DNA of 64,000 bases from NCBI GenBank assembly GCA_013112575.1, contig JABFGG010000005.1:1-64000 (forward strand), in the 5' to 3' direction. Origin of the DNA: Chloroflexota bacterium (lineage in GTDB: Bacteria; Chloroflexota; Anaerolineae; Anaerolineales; UBA11579). A program made the translations under genes and the position numbers. The stretch's first letter is position 1; every line of letters starts with the position of its first letter. This document shows, one piece after another, positions 7,430-14,363 of this stretch. The notes under the pieces are model-generated. The model saw only the letters and a program-made list of their open reading frames with translations, had not been told where the DNA came from and did no database searches.

Positions 7430-9085
7430 ATGAATATTAACCGTATCGAGCGCAAAACCCTCAGTGATTTAGTGGCCGGACAGTTGGCATCATCCATTCT
7501 GGATGGCACCTTCCCTGTCGATAGCCAATTACCCCCCGAACGTGAGTTGATGGGCAACCTGGACGTTAGCCGTTCTACACTACGTGAGGCCCTCAAGATC
7601 CTGGGCGAGATCAACCTGATCGAAGCCCGCCCGGGTGTGGGTTGGTTCGTGCGACCTTTAGGCGAGAACAACGTCACTAAAGCGCATGAATTGGCTGCCA
7701 GCGATAATAATCAAGATTCAAAACCACTCATCAAAGTAAAATCTGCCGGCAGTGAAGTAGCCACCGGGCCCAAACGCCTGCCAACCTCACCCGACAAACC
7801 CCTGCGCATCCCCAACCTAAAAAAGGACCGCCTGGGTACCTTTGATTTCATCTCCTGGTGGGAGCGTGACAAGGTCGACCAAGCAAAGGTGATGATCGTA
7901 GGGGCTGGCGCTTTGGGCAATGAGGTCATCAAAAACCTAGCTCTGATGGGTGTTGGACACATTTACGTGGTGGATTTTGACGAGATCGAGATGGCTAACC
8001 TGAGCCGTTCAATATTATTCCGTGAAAGCGACTCGGGCCGCAAAAAGGCCGAACTGGCCGCGGCGCGTGCCAAAGAGATCAACCCCAACGTGCACGTGCA
8101 GTATTTGCATGGTGACATCACCAACGAAATTGGCCTGGGTATTTTCCGCCGTATGGACGTGGTCATCGGCTGCCTGGACAACCGCGAAGCACGCCTGGCC
8201 GTCAACCGCTTCTGCAACTGGGTGGATCGCACCTGGGTAGACGGCGCTATTCAAGAACTCCTTGGATTGGTACGCGTATTTACCCCCGGCGACGGGGCCT
8301 GCTTTGAATGCACACTGACGGCAGATGCACGGCGGGACCTGGCTATCCGCTATTCCTGCCCTTTGTTGGCCCGCCAAAACGTGTTGATGGGCAAGGTGCC
8401 CACCACCCCAACGATTGCTTCAATTATCGGTGCCATGCAATCCCAGGAAGCCCTCAAAGTAATTAATGATATGCCCATCAGCCCGGGTAAAGTCACCCAC
8501 TTTAACGGCATGGTCAATGATATGCACACCACCTCCTACGTGCCGGATGAATATTGTGAAAGCCATTGGCAATATGGTGACATCACAGAGCTACCAGCCC
8601 GTGCCGAAACGACAACCCTGGGCGACCTATTACAGATCGCGCGCACAGAACTGGGCAATGAGGCCATTATCGAACTCGACCAGGAACTGGTTGAGGCCTT
8701 GGAATGCCGCGTATGTAATACGGTTGAGAACGTACTCAAACCTATTTCAGATATCAGTTTTGAAGCCGGACACTGCCCGGTATGTGGCGAGATGCGCGAA
8801 GTGCACATGACCCACACCATCGATGGCAGCGAAGATTTCCTGCATCGCACCCTCGCCAGCATCGGTATTCCCCCACTGCATATCCTGCGGGCACACAATG
8901 GCGAGGAGTATCGCTTCTATGAATTGAGCGGCGATCTGGATGAAGCCCTGCATTTCCGCCACTTCGAAGATTCGCCCGACCACCCCAAGAAAGTATTACG
9001 TGAACGTATCCACATCGGTGATGAAGTGCAGGCCGACGACATACCCAGCAGCCCGGCGCGCGGTCGCGTCAAGCTATTTGACTGA
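7430..9085 (+). CDS. E1-like ubiquitin-activating enzyme with N-terminal GntR-type DNA-binding domain
   Basis: 551 aa. Residues 1-77 are a GntR winged helix of the FadR type (LPPERELMGNLDVSRSTLREAL and wing RPGVGWFV). After a linker, 140-355 is a ThiF/E1 adenylation domain. It has nucleotide loop GAGALG (158-163), the D182..N190/R193 motif, and CLDN (D250, N251). CFECTL (291-296) is shared with the eukaryotic NEDD8 E1 subunit UBA3, and C310 in RYSCP lies where the E1 catalytic cysteine is expected. The tail has two CxxC pairs (C426/C429, C449/C452) that should bind zinc. It should adenylate the C-terminal glycine of the Ubl encoded at 11105, form a thioester, and pass it to E2. It is not a plain MoeB/ThiF, because E2, Ubl and JAMM genes follow. 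The DNA-binding fusion is unusual. The next gene starts 8 nt downstream. Confidence 0.88.
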   Translation: MNINRIERKTLSDLVAGQLASSILDGTFPVDSQLPPERELMGNLDVSRSTLREALKILGEINLIEARPGVGWFVRPLGENNVTKAHELAASDNNQDSKPLIKVKSAGSEVATGPKRLPTSPDKPLRIPNLKKDRLGTFDFISWWERDKVDQAKVMIVGAGALGNEVIKNLALMGVGHIYVVDFDEIEMANLSRSILFRESDSGRKKAELAAARAKEINPNVHVQYLHGDITNEIGLGIFRRMDVVIGCLDNREARLAVNRFCNWVDRTWVDGAIQELLGLVRVFTPGDGACFECTLTADARRDLAIRYSCPLLARQNVLMGKVPTTPTIASIIGAMQSQEALKVINDMPISPGKVTHFNGMVNDMHTTSYVPDEYCESHWQYGDITELPARAETTTLGDLLQIARTELGNEAIIELDQELVEALECRVCNTVENVLKPISDISFEAGHCPVCGEMREVHMTHTIDGSEDFLHRTLASIGIPPLHILRAHNGEEYRFYELSGDLDEALHFRHFEDSPDHPKKVLRERIHIGDEVQADDIPSSPARGRVKLFD

Positions 9086-9093
9086 GGTGCATT

Positions 9094-9996
9094 TTGGCAC
9101 AGGCCCGTATGATGACAGGCATGAGAAAGCCGTACAGCCGTCCTAGAACCACTTTCGCCAGCCTCATATTGAGGATCGGCGGTGTGGCCGTGGCAGCTAT
9201 CGTCACCGCAGAAGTCTTCGTGCTGGTGGACGTTTACAACGTCTTTCTGCCCCCCGAGTTCTTGATCTGGTCATCCGTGATCGGTATCGGCATGGTTTGT
9301 GGCTTGTGGGCCCGTTTCTTATTGCGCAAGAACACCAGCTTGTTGCGCGTCTTGGCCGCACTCATCGGTTTGATGAGTGCACTATTGGTGCAGAACCTGA
9401 TCACCAATGGTGATTTTGGCGTCAACTTATTACAAGCAAATAGCAGCCCCAATTGGCTGGGGCTGGCCCAACTGGGCCTGGGCGCTTTCTCCGCCTTGCT
9501 AGCACTACGGGCATGGCACAAAGCAGTACGAGTCGTCCACGATCAACCATCGGTGGCTGCAACTCAACAAATTTCACAACCCGTCCGCCCTGCTGGACGA
9601 ACACGCCTCGCACCCAATGGCCGCGGCAACAGCACGAGTTCTGTTTCTGTGACTACAAGCTCCCCGGTGCGCAGCAATGGGCGCAGATCTTTGGGTAATT
9701 TACTTTCAAGTCCGGGACGCATGATCAGTGATGGTTTTGTGCGCCTGCGCAACGCCTCTCCGGTTATCAAACGCGGCAAGTTTAAACGTGCCCGCAGCGG
9801 TTTGCGCTTCTTCAACCGGGCTAAACCCGTGCAGTTTTCCAATGTACAAACCCACGTGTGCCCCTATTGCCTGGAAGAGTTAAAGGAAAACGAACCAGGT
9901 GGCGTAGAAAAATGCAATACCTGTGGCACATATCATCACGCCGATTGCTGGGTGGCCGGTGGCAGCATATGCCAGGTGCCACACTTACAGGAATAA
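9094..9996 (+). CDS. Membrane protein with C-terminal RING-like zinc domain (candidate E3)
   Basis: 300 aa. Four predicted transmembrane helices at about 22-48, 56-77, 83-103 and 119-140. A Ser/Thr/Arg-rich cytoplasmic linker (150-245) follows, and then a cysteine/histidine domain. The ligand pattern is C256-x2-C259-x14-C274-x2-C277-x3-H281/H282-x2-C285-x7-C293-x3-H297. Eight ligands in this order fit a binuclear treble clef such as the prokaryotic RING finger (CGTYHHADCW core). RING domains bring E2~Ubl to substrates, so this may be a membrane-bound ligase for the operon's E2 (inference from fold and neighbours). Start chosen at TTG 9094 with GAGGTG about 6 nt upstream; ATG 9109 is the alternative. 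The linker could be phosphorylated and read by the FHA protein downstream. Confidence 0.75.
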   Translation: MAQARMMTGMRKPYSRPRTTFASLILRIGGVAVAAIVTAEVFVLVDVYNVFLPPEFLIWSSVIGIGMVCGLWARFLLRKNTSLLRVLAALIGLMSALLVQNLITNGDFGVNLLQANSSPNWLGLAQLGLGAFSALLALRAWHKAVRVVHDQPSVAATQQISQPVRPAGRTRLAPNGRGNSTSSVSVTTSSPVRSNGRRSLGNLLSSPGRMISDGFVRLRNASPVIKRGKFKRARSGLRFFNRAKPVQFSNVQTHVCPYCLEELKENEPGGVEKCNTCGTYHHADCWVAGGSICQVPHLQE

Positions 9997-10012
9997 TCTT
10001 TTCGGAGGAATC

Positions 10013-11047
10013 ATGGCCGATCTACCAATTACCGTAATCCTGCCTAATGGCAGCGCCCGCAACGCAGAAGTGCCCGATGACGTGGCCTGCCGCGACCTGG
10101 TGGCCGAACTGGCTACTTTGCTTTCACTGCCCACTGTAGGACCAGATGGCCGCCCGATGGGCTACCGCCTGGACAGCAAAGCGCTGGGACGCGAACTGAC
10201 CGAAGATGAAACACTGTCTCAAGCCGGTATTCCCGCTGAAGACCGTTTGATCGTGACAGCAGACATCACCGCCGGAGCCGTTTCAGTAGCCAACAGCCCG
10301 CGCATGCGCCGCCTGAAGGCTGACCAAAAGCGCATGGAAGAGCTGGCGGCCCAGAGCGACTTCATCAGCTTCACTACCAAGTCTGCCAAACGCGGCTTGC
10401 CGCCTGACCGCTACATCGTCACCTTTTCCTGCAAAGGCATCATAGGTGTCGATCCCCAGGGCAATCCCAAATTCGGGGAGCGCCACCAGGTCGAGATCTA
10501 CCTGCATAACGACTATCCCCACCGCTGGCCGGGCATGAAATGGTTGTCCCCCGTATGGCACCCTAATATCCATCATGCCAACGGCACAGTGTGTGTGGAC
10601 GCCGCCTGGTGGACGGCCAGTCGTTCACTGGACCGCCTGGTACTGATGATCGGCGAGATGGTGCAGTACAAGAACTTCCACGACGACCCCACCAAACCAC
10701 CCTTCCCATGGGACCCGGAGGCAGCTCGCTGGAGCCGCGATTATCGCAAGAAGAATCCGGATTTCTTCCCCATCGACACACGCGAGTTACTGCATCCTGA
10801 ACGCGTGCACATGACGGAAGGCGTAAAGGCCAAACCCGCTGCTAAAGCCAAGATCAAAATGGGTAAGCCCGAAGCAAAACCTGCCCAGAAAAAGATCCTC
10901 GGTATCAAGTTCGGTAAAGAGCCCCAAGCCGCAAAAAGCAGCGGCAAGATCAAGATGGGCAAGGCTTCCAAATCGTCCGGAAGCATCAAGCTCGGCAAGA
11001 ACAATAAAAAGGACGATAACAAAAATTCACGTATTCGCCTTAAATAA
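10013..11047 (+). CDS. E2-like ubiquitin-conjugating enzyme with N-terminal Ubl domain
   Basis: 344 aa. Residues 1-88 are a beta-grasp Ubl domain, 58 of 88 positions identical, without gaps, to the free Ubl encoded next (hand count), including the final TADITAG. Residues about 95-265 are a UBC domain: strand region RYIVTFSCKG, PHRWPGMKW, HPN at 183-185, and NGTVC with catalytic C194 followed by VDAAWW. The HPN-to-cysteine layout is nearly that of eukaryotic E2s. Residues 270-344 are a very basic tail with the repeats KIKMGK, GIKFGK, KIKMGK, SIKLGK and the end SRIRLK. It should accept Ubl from E1 and transfer it to lysines. The start ATG 10013 is preceded by GGAGGAATC; an in-frame upstream start would run into the RING gene and is rejected. 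The Ubl part may be cut off by the JAMM protein or may act as a built-in donor or regulator. Confidence 0.9.
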   Translation: MADLPITVILPNGSARNAEVPDDVACRDLVAELATLLSLPTVGPDGRPMGYRLDSKALGRELTEDETLSQAGIPAEDRLIVTADITAGAVSVANSPRMRRLKADQKRMEELAAQSDFISFTTKSAKRGLPPDRYIVTFSCKGIIGVDPQGNPKFGERHQVEIYLHNDYPHRWPGMKWLSPVWHPNIHHANGTVCVDAAWWTASRSLDRLVLMIGEMVQYKNFHDDPTKPPFPWDPEAARWSRDYRKKNPDFFPIDTRELLHPERVHMTEGVKAKPAAKAKIKMGKPEAKPAQKKILGIKFGKEPQAAKSSGKIKMGKASKSSGSIKLGKNNKKDDNKNSRIRLK

Positions 11048-11104
11048 GGCCGCGATTCGGTTCGCCATTATCGGTAGACCAAAACTTATCGTTGGAGGAA
11101 CAAC

Positions 11105-11371
11105 ATGTCAGACCTTGGAGTCACCTTCGTTTTACCGTCCGGCGGCACCCGCACAGCGGAAGTGCCCGACGACGTACCGGTGCGTGAGCTTATGCCCGAG
11201 TTGACCACGTCGCTCGAGTTGCCCACCACCGGCCCAGATGGCCGCCCCACCAGCTACCGGCTGGACAGCAAAGCGCTGGGGCGTGAACTGACGGATGAAG
11301 AAACACTGAACGACGCGGGCGTGCCCGATGCCGATCAGTTACTCATCACAGCCGACATTACCGCAGGGTAA
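11105..11371 (+). CDS. Ubiquitin-like modifier protein (YukD/EsaB-like beta-grasp)
   Basis: 88 aa, the size of a free ubiquitin-fold modifier. It has an N-terminal beta hairpin (VTFVLPSGGTRTAEVPDDV), a helix (VRELMPELTTSLEL), and the tail LLITADITAG, ending directly on glycine. It ends in Ala-Gly, not Gly-Gly. Because the last codon before the stop is Gly, it may need no processing before activation by the E1 at 7430. It is nearly a copy of the Ubl domain of the preceding E2. Proteins of this class are related to the YukD/EsaB group (family knowledge). The gene has a strong ribosome site (GGAGG, 11094-11098) and is followed by an intrinsic terminator. Both point to high expression, as expected for a modifier. 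Confidence 0.85.
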   Translation: MSDLGVTFVLPSGGTRTAEVPDDVPVRELMPELTTSLELPTTGPDGRPTSYRLDSKALGRELTDEETLNDAGVPDADQLLITADITAG

Positions 11372-11380
11372 TTGAGGCTG

Positions 11381-11460
11381 CCGGGCGGCCGGAACCACGA
11401 TTCCTGCCCCGCGGTTCTAACCTCCTTCCGGCGGTTGGCCGCCCGGTCCTTCTTTTTCTT
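11381..11460 (+). terminator. Internal intrinsic terminator between Ubl and JAMM genes
   Basis: A perfect 10-bp GC-rich stem, CCGGGCGGCC (11381-11390) with GGCCGCCCGG (11437-11446). A partial inner stem (CCGGAA/TTCCGG) is visible, and the T-rich run TCCTTCTTTTTCTT follows. Partial read-through would give more E1-RING-E2-Ubl transcript than JAMM-FHA-VWA transcript. Confidence 0.75.
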
Positions 11461-11474
11461 ACTAAGAGGCATCT

Positions 11475-12161
11475 ATGTCTGGGTCACTCATCCGGCTAAG
11501 CCCCAACGATATCCCTGAGCCCAAAACGGCCAGCATTCCTGGGAATGCTATTCGCTGGCGCTCACAATACGAGATCGCCGGTTACAAGGCGCCTGTTTCG
11601 GTGTTCGTGACCTCAAAAGCCTTCGTTCGTTTCTGTGCGCATGCGGGCAGCGACCTAAAAAATGAGGTCGGCGGTTGGTTGGTGGGCAAGTGGCGCGCTG
11701 ACGAAGAAAGTGGACAACAATTCCTGATCGTGGACGCGGTGTTGCCTGCGCTATATACAAGGCACGGCAGCGCTTACCTCACCTTTACGCAAGACAGTCA
11801 GGTTGCCATGCACACCATGATGGAGGAGAAATATCCCGAAAGCGATCTGGTGGGCTGGTATCACACACACCCGCGCATGGGCGTATTCCTCTCCAGTTAC
11901 GACACCTGGCTGCACGGCAATTTCTTTCCCCATCCCTGGCAAGTGGCTTTAGTGATCGAGCCTGTGTCAGCGACAGCAGGCTTCTTCATTCCCGACCAGG
12001 ATGGTGTGCTGGATAACCGTCGCTATTATGGATTTAATGAGATTTACAACGGACGGAAAAGTAGCGTGGTGCATTGGACCAATTTGCACTCCGATGAAAA
12101 AAGAGAGCTTCAATCGAATAACGGTGATGTGAAATTATTGGAGGACGATAACGATGACTAG
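11475..12161 (+). CDS. JAMM/JAB (MPN+) metallopeptidase, candidate deubiquitinase-like protein
   Basis: 228 aa. The full JAMM zinc site is present: E64 (NEVGG), then HTH at 130-132, S140 and D143, which fits E...HxH-x7-Sxx-D. The surrounding GWYHTHP and following helix are typical of active JAMM peptidases (Rpn11, BrcC36 and bacterial Cap3/Bil types). It should remove Ubl from targets, or cut the Ubl domain from the E2 fusion after ITAG; both are inferences from context. The C-terminus ends in an acidic stretch (LLEDDNDD). It sits downstream of an internal terminator, so its level may be held below that of the conjugating enzymes. It overlaps the FHA gene by 8 nt, which indicates translational coupling. 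Confidence 0.9.
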   Translation: MSGSLIRLSPNDIPEPKTASIPGNAIRWRSQYEIAGYKAPVSVFVTSKAFVRFCAHAGSDLKNEVGGWLVGKWRADEESGQQFLIVDAVLPALYTRHGSAYLTFTQDSQVAMHTMMEEKYPESDLVGWYHTHPRMGVFLSSYDTWLHGNFFPHPWQVALVIEPVSATAGFFIPDQDGVLDNRRYYGFNEIYNGRKSSVVHWTNLHSDEKRELQSNNGDVKLLEDDNDD

Positions 12162-13011
12162 ATTTACGAGACTTTACTATGCCGGCATCCTGGGAGGCAT
12201 TGGCGGCCTGCTTGGCTGGCAGATCAGTAATTACCTGGGCCTGTCCTTCACGGACAATGTGTACCTGAGTGAAGTACTGGTAGGCGCTTTGATCGGCCTG
12301 AGCATCGGTGTGCTGATCGGCTTGCTGGAAGGCATTGTGACCCAAAACTTCATGCAAGGGCTCAAGGCCGGGGCCATCAGCGGGGGTCTGGGGATGGTGG
12401 GCGGTGCAATCGGCCTGCCCCTCTCCGAAGGCTTCTTCCAGTTGCTGGGCGGCGAGGTTTGGAGCCGTTCATTAGGCTGGGGTTTGTTCGGCCTGTTGAT
12501 CGGCCTGGCAGCCGGGATCACCAGCGGGGCCCAGATGTGGAAAGGAGCCCTTGGCGGCTTGATCGGTGGTTTGGTGGGTGGCGGCCTTCTGGAAGGGGCA
12601 CGCCAGTTCCTGCAAGACCCCCTGATCGGCAAGGGTGCTGGGCTTGTACTACTAGGCGCTTCAGTCGGTACCTTTATCGCCTTGATCGTCTTGATCCTCT
12701 CGCGGGCCTGGTTCGAGGTCACTTCGGGCAAATTGCGTGGCACGGAGTTCGTGCTGGACAAGTACATCAAAGCCCAGGGGCCATCAGCCTTCATTGGTAG
12801 TGATGCCCTGAAATCGGACATCGTTTTGCCCGACCCCGACATCGCTCCCCAGCATGCGATGGTAAAGGGCAACGGCGAACATATCAACCTCAAAGACTTG
12901 AGCTATAACGGCACCTTTGTAAATAACCGCAAGATCAGCCAGGCCCAACTGGCTAACCGCCAGATGCTGCGAGTGGGCAATACAGAGTTGATGTATCACG
13001 AGAAGAGGTAA
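12154..13011 (+). CDS. Polytopic membrane protein with C-terminal FHA domain
   Basis: 285 aa. Residues 7-185 are glycine-rich hydrophobic segments, about six transmembrane helices with many GxxxG-type contacts. Residues about 195-280 form an FHA domain with FIGSD (213-217), the H234 region PQHAMV and the NGTFVN loop (252-257). FHA domains bind phosphothreonine through an Arg in the GR turn and a Ser before the His. Here GR is GS and SR is PQ, so binding to phosphopeptides may be altered or lost. The loop Asn and GT are kept. Its place between JAMM and VWA genes, with an 8-nt overlap upstream and a 3-nt gap downstream, puts it firmly in the operon. It may be a membrane platform that recruits the conjugation enzymes. 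Confidence 0.8.
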   Translation: MTRFTRLYYAGILGGIGGLLGWQISNYLGLSFTDNVYLSEVLVGALIGLSIGVLIGLLEGIVTQNFMQGLKAGAISGGLGMVGGAIGLPLSEGFFQLLGGEVWSRSLGWGLFGLLIGLAAGITSGAQMWKGALGGLIGGLVGGGLLEGARQFLQDPLIGKGAGLVLLGASVGTFIALIVLILSRAWFEVTSGKLRGTEFVLDKYIKAQGPSAFIGSDALKSDIVLPDPDIAPQHAMVKGNGEHINLKDLSYNGTFVNNRKISQAQLANRQMLRVGNTELMYHEKR

Positions 13012-13014
13012 GTC

Positions 13015-14157
13015 ATGCGCAAGAATAGATTATTGGTTTCAGGCTTATTGGTAATTGCGCTTTTCGTATCGGCGGCTTTCTCCCCTGTGCTGCAGGACGA
13101 ACCGCCTGGTGAAGAGACTCCGGCTGGCGACGTGAATATACAAATCACACAGGTGGACACGTCGCAGTTCCCGGAGGTTACGGTCTACGTCTCCGTAACG
13201 GATGCCAACGGTGAACCGGTAGGTGTGGATGCCAACAGTATCGTGCTTGAGGAGAATGGACAGGCCATCAACCCCACCGGCATCGGTGGCGAAGGCCAAA
13301 TCGGCCCGCTGACCACCCTGCTGGTGATGGACATCTCTGGCAGCATGAACACGGCCGGCAAGTTGAGAGCTGCCAAAGACGCCGCCACGGCTTACGTGGA
13401 GCAAATCCGCACCGGTGACGTGGCGGGTTTGTTGAGCTTCAACACGCAGATCAATTACGTGCAGGAGATCACAACAGACCGTGAAGCCCTGTTCGTGGCC
13501 ATTGAAAGCCTGCGTGCCCGCGATGACACGGCCATGTATGATGCATTGGCTGAGAGCGTGGGGATATTGGAAAACATCCAGGGCCGCAAGACAATCATCG
13601 TGTTGACGGATGGACTGGACAATGTCAGCGCCATCACGCCCGAAGAGGTGCTGGAGCGCATCGGCCCATCCGGCCTGTCGATCTCGACCATCGGCCTGGG
13701 TGACCCCACAGTGGGCAGCGGCTCACTGACCGCCCTGGACGAGGCAGCCCTGCAACGCTTGGCTGCCAGTGCAGGGGGTGCGTATGCCTTTGCAGATGAC
13801 CCCGACTCATTGCTAGCAGTATACCAGCGCTATGGACGTGCCCTGCAGAGCGAATACGCTTTCAGCTATATCTCGCCGGGCAACCTGCGGGATGGCGTCA
13901 ACCGGGCGCTGTCTGTTTCCCTGACGGATACGGCGACTTCGAGTGTATCTGCTCAGGGTGCCGTGTACAACCCGGGCGGCTTAGTACCTGAGATCGCCTC
14001 CCCTGCTCCCTGGCCTTTGTTCCTGGCTTTGCTGGGAGGCCTGCTGGCATTGCTGCTAATCCCCATCATCATAGGCCGGACAGCTGGCATGGTGGGTGGT
14101 GGTAGCGGTGGTGGTTTCAGCCTAGGCCGAAAAAAATCGCGCATCAAGTTCAAATAG
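13015..14157 (+). CDS. Membrane-anchored VWA domain protein
   Basis: 380 aa. N-terminal signal sequence (about 5-24), an Ig-like region (40-95), a VWA domain at about 98-275, a C-terminal domain, and one transmembrane helix at about 333-353 with a short basic cytoplasmic tail. The MIDAS is complete: DISGS (106-110), T172 and D199 in LTDGLD. VWA domains bind protein partners through a divalent metal. The topology places VWA outside and only the tail GRKKSRIKFK inside. That tail ends SRIKFK, close to the SRIRLK end of the E2. It is the last gene of the operon, with a strong terminator after it. It could sense or present extracellular or envelope partners, but the actual role is unknown. Confidence 0.85.
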   Translation: MRKNRLLVSGLLVIALFVSAAFSPVLQDEPPGEETPAGDVNIQITQVDTSQFPEVTVYVSVTDANGEPVGVDANSIVLEENGQAINPTGIGGEGQIGPLTTLLVMDISGSMNTAGKLRAAKDAATAYVEQIRTGDVAGLLSFNTQINYVQEITTDREALFVAIESLRARDDTAMYDALAESVGILENIQGRKTIIVLTDGLDNVSAITPEEVLERIGPSGLSISTIGLGDPTVGSGSLTALDEAALQRLAASAGGAYAFADDPDSLLAVYQRYGRALQSEYAFSYISPGNLRDGVNRALSVSLTDTATSSVSAQGAVYNPGGLVPEIASPAPWPLFLALLGGLLALLLIPIIIGRTAGMVGGGSGGGFSLGRKKSRIKFK

Positions 14158-14244
14158 CGCGATCCAACTTTGAGAGATACCTTCCTAAGACGATTACAGG
14201 TTACAAATTATTGGTGTAAACGGAAGGATTTCTACCCTCTCCAG

Positions 14245-14297
14245 CCTCCCGCTGGTAGTGCTCTCCTCCAGAGTACCAGCGGGAGGTAACTTTTTTT
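14245..14297 (+). terminator. Intrinsic terminator of the ubiquitin-like operon
   Basis: A perfect 13-bp stem, CCTCCCGCTGGTA (14245-14257) with TACCAGCGGGAGG (14274-14286), followed by TAAC and seven Ts. Confidence 0.9.
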
Positions 14298-14363
14298 AAT
14301 TAGGAATCAGTAATTAAGAAATAGTAACTGGGGTCAGGTTCAAAAAAACCAGGGAACTAGCAA

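Noticed and set aside
7430..9085. Assignment of the E1-like protein to MoeB/ThiF sulfur-carrier pathways
   Set aside because: No MoaD/ThiS-like or thiamin/molybdopterin gene is near. E2 with catalytic Cys, RING and JAMM genes follow, and the E1 carries CFECTL and C310.
9923..10012. Longer start for the Ubl-E2 protein, 30 residues upstream
   Set aside because: It lies inside the RING domain gene in another frame. ATG 10013 has a GGAGGAATC site and aligns with the start of the free Ubl.
12231..12893. Open frame of 220 codons on the minus strand
   Set aside because: Lies inside the membrane FHA gene in antisense; Pro/Arg-rich, no domain, no ribosome site.
7430..14157. CBASS type II or Pup-proteasome interpretation of the operon
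   Set aside because: No CD-NTase, no effector, and no PafA, Dop, Mpa or proteasome gene are in the window. The Ubl is beta-grasp, unlike Pup.
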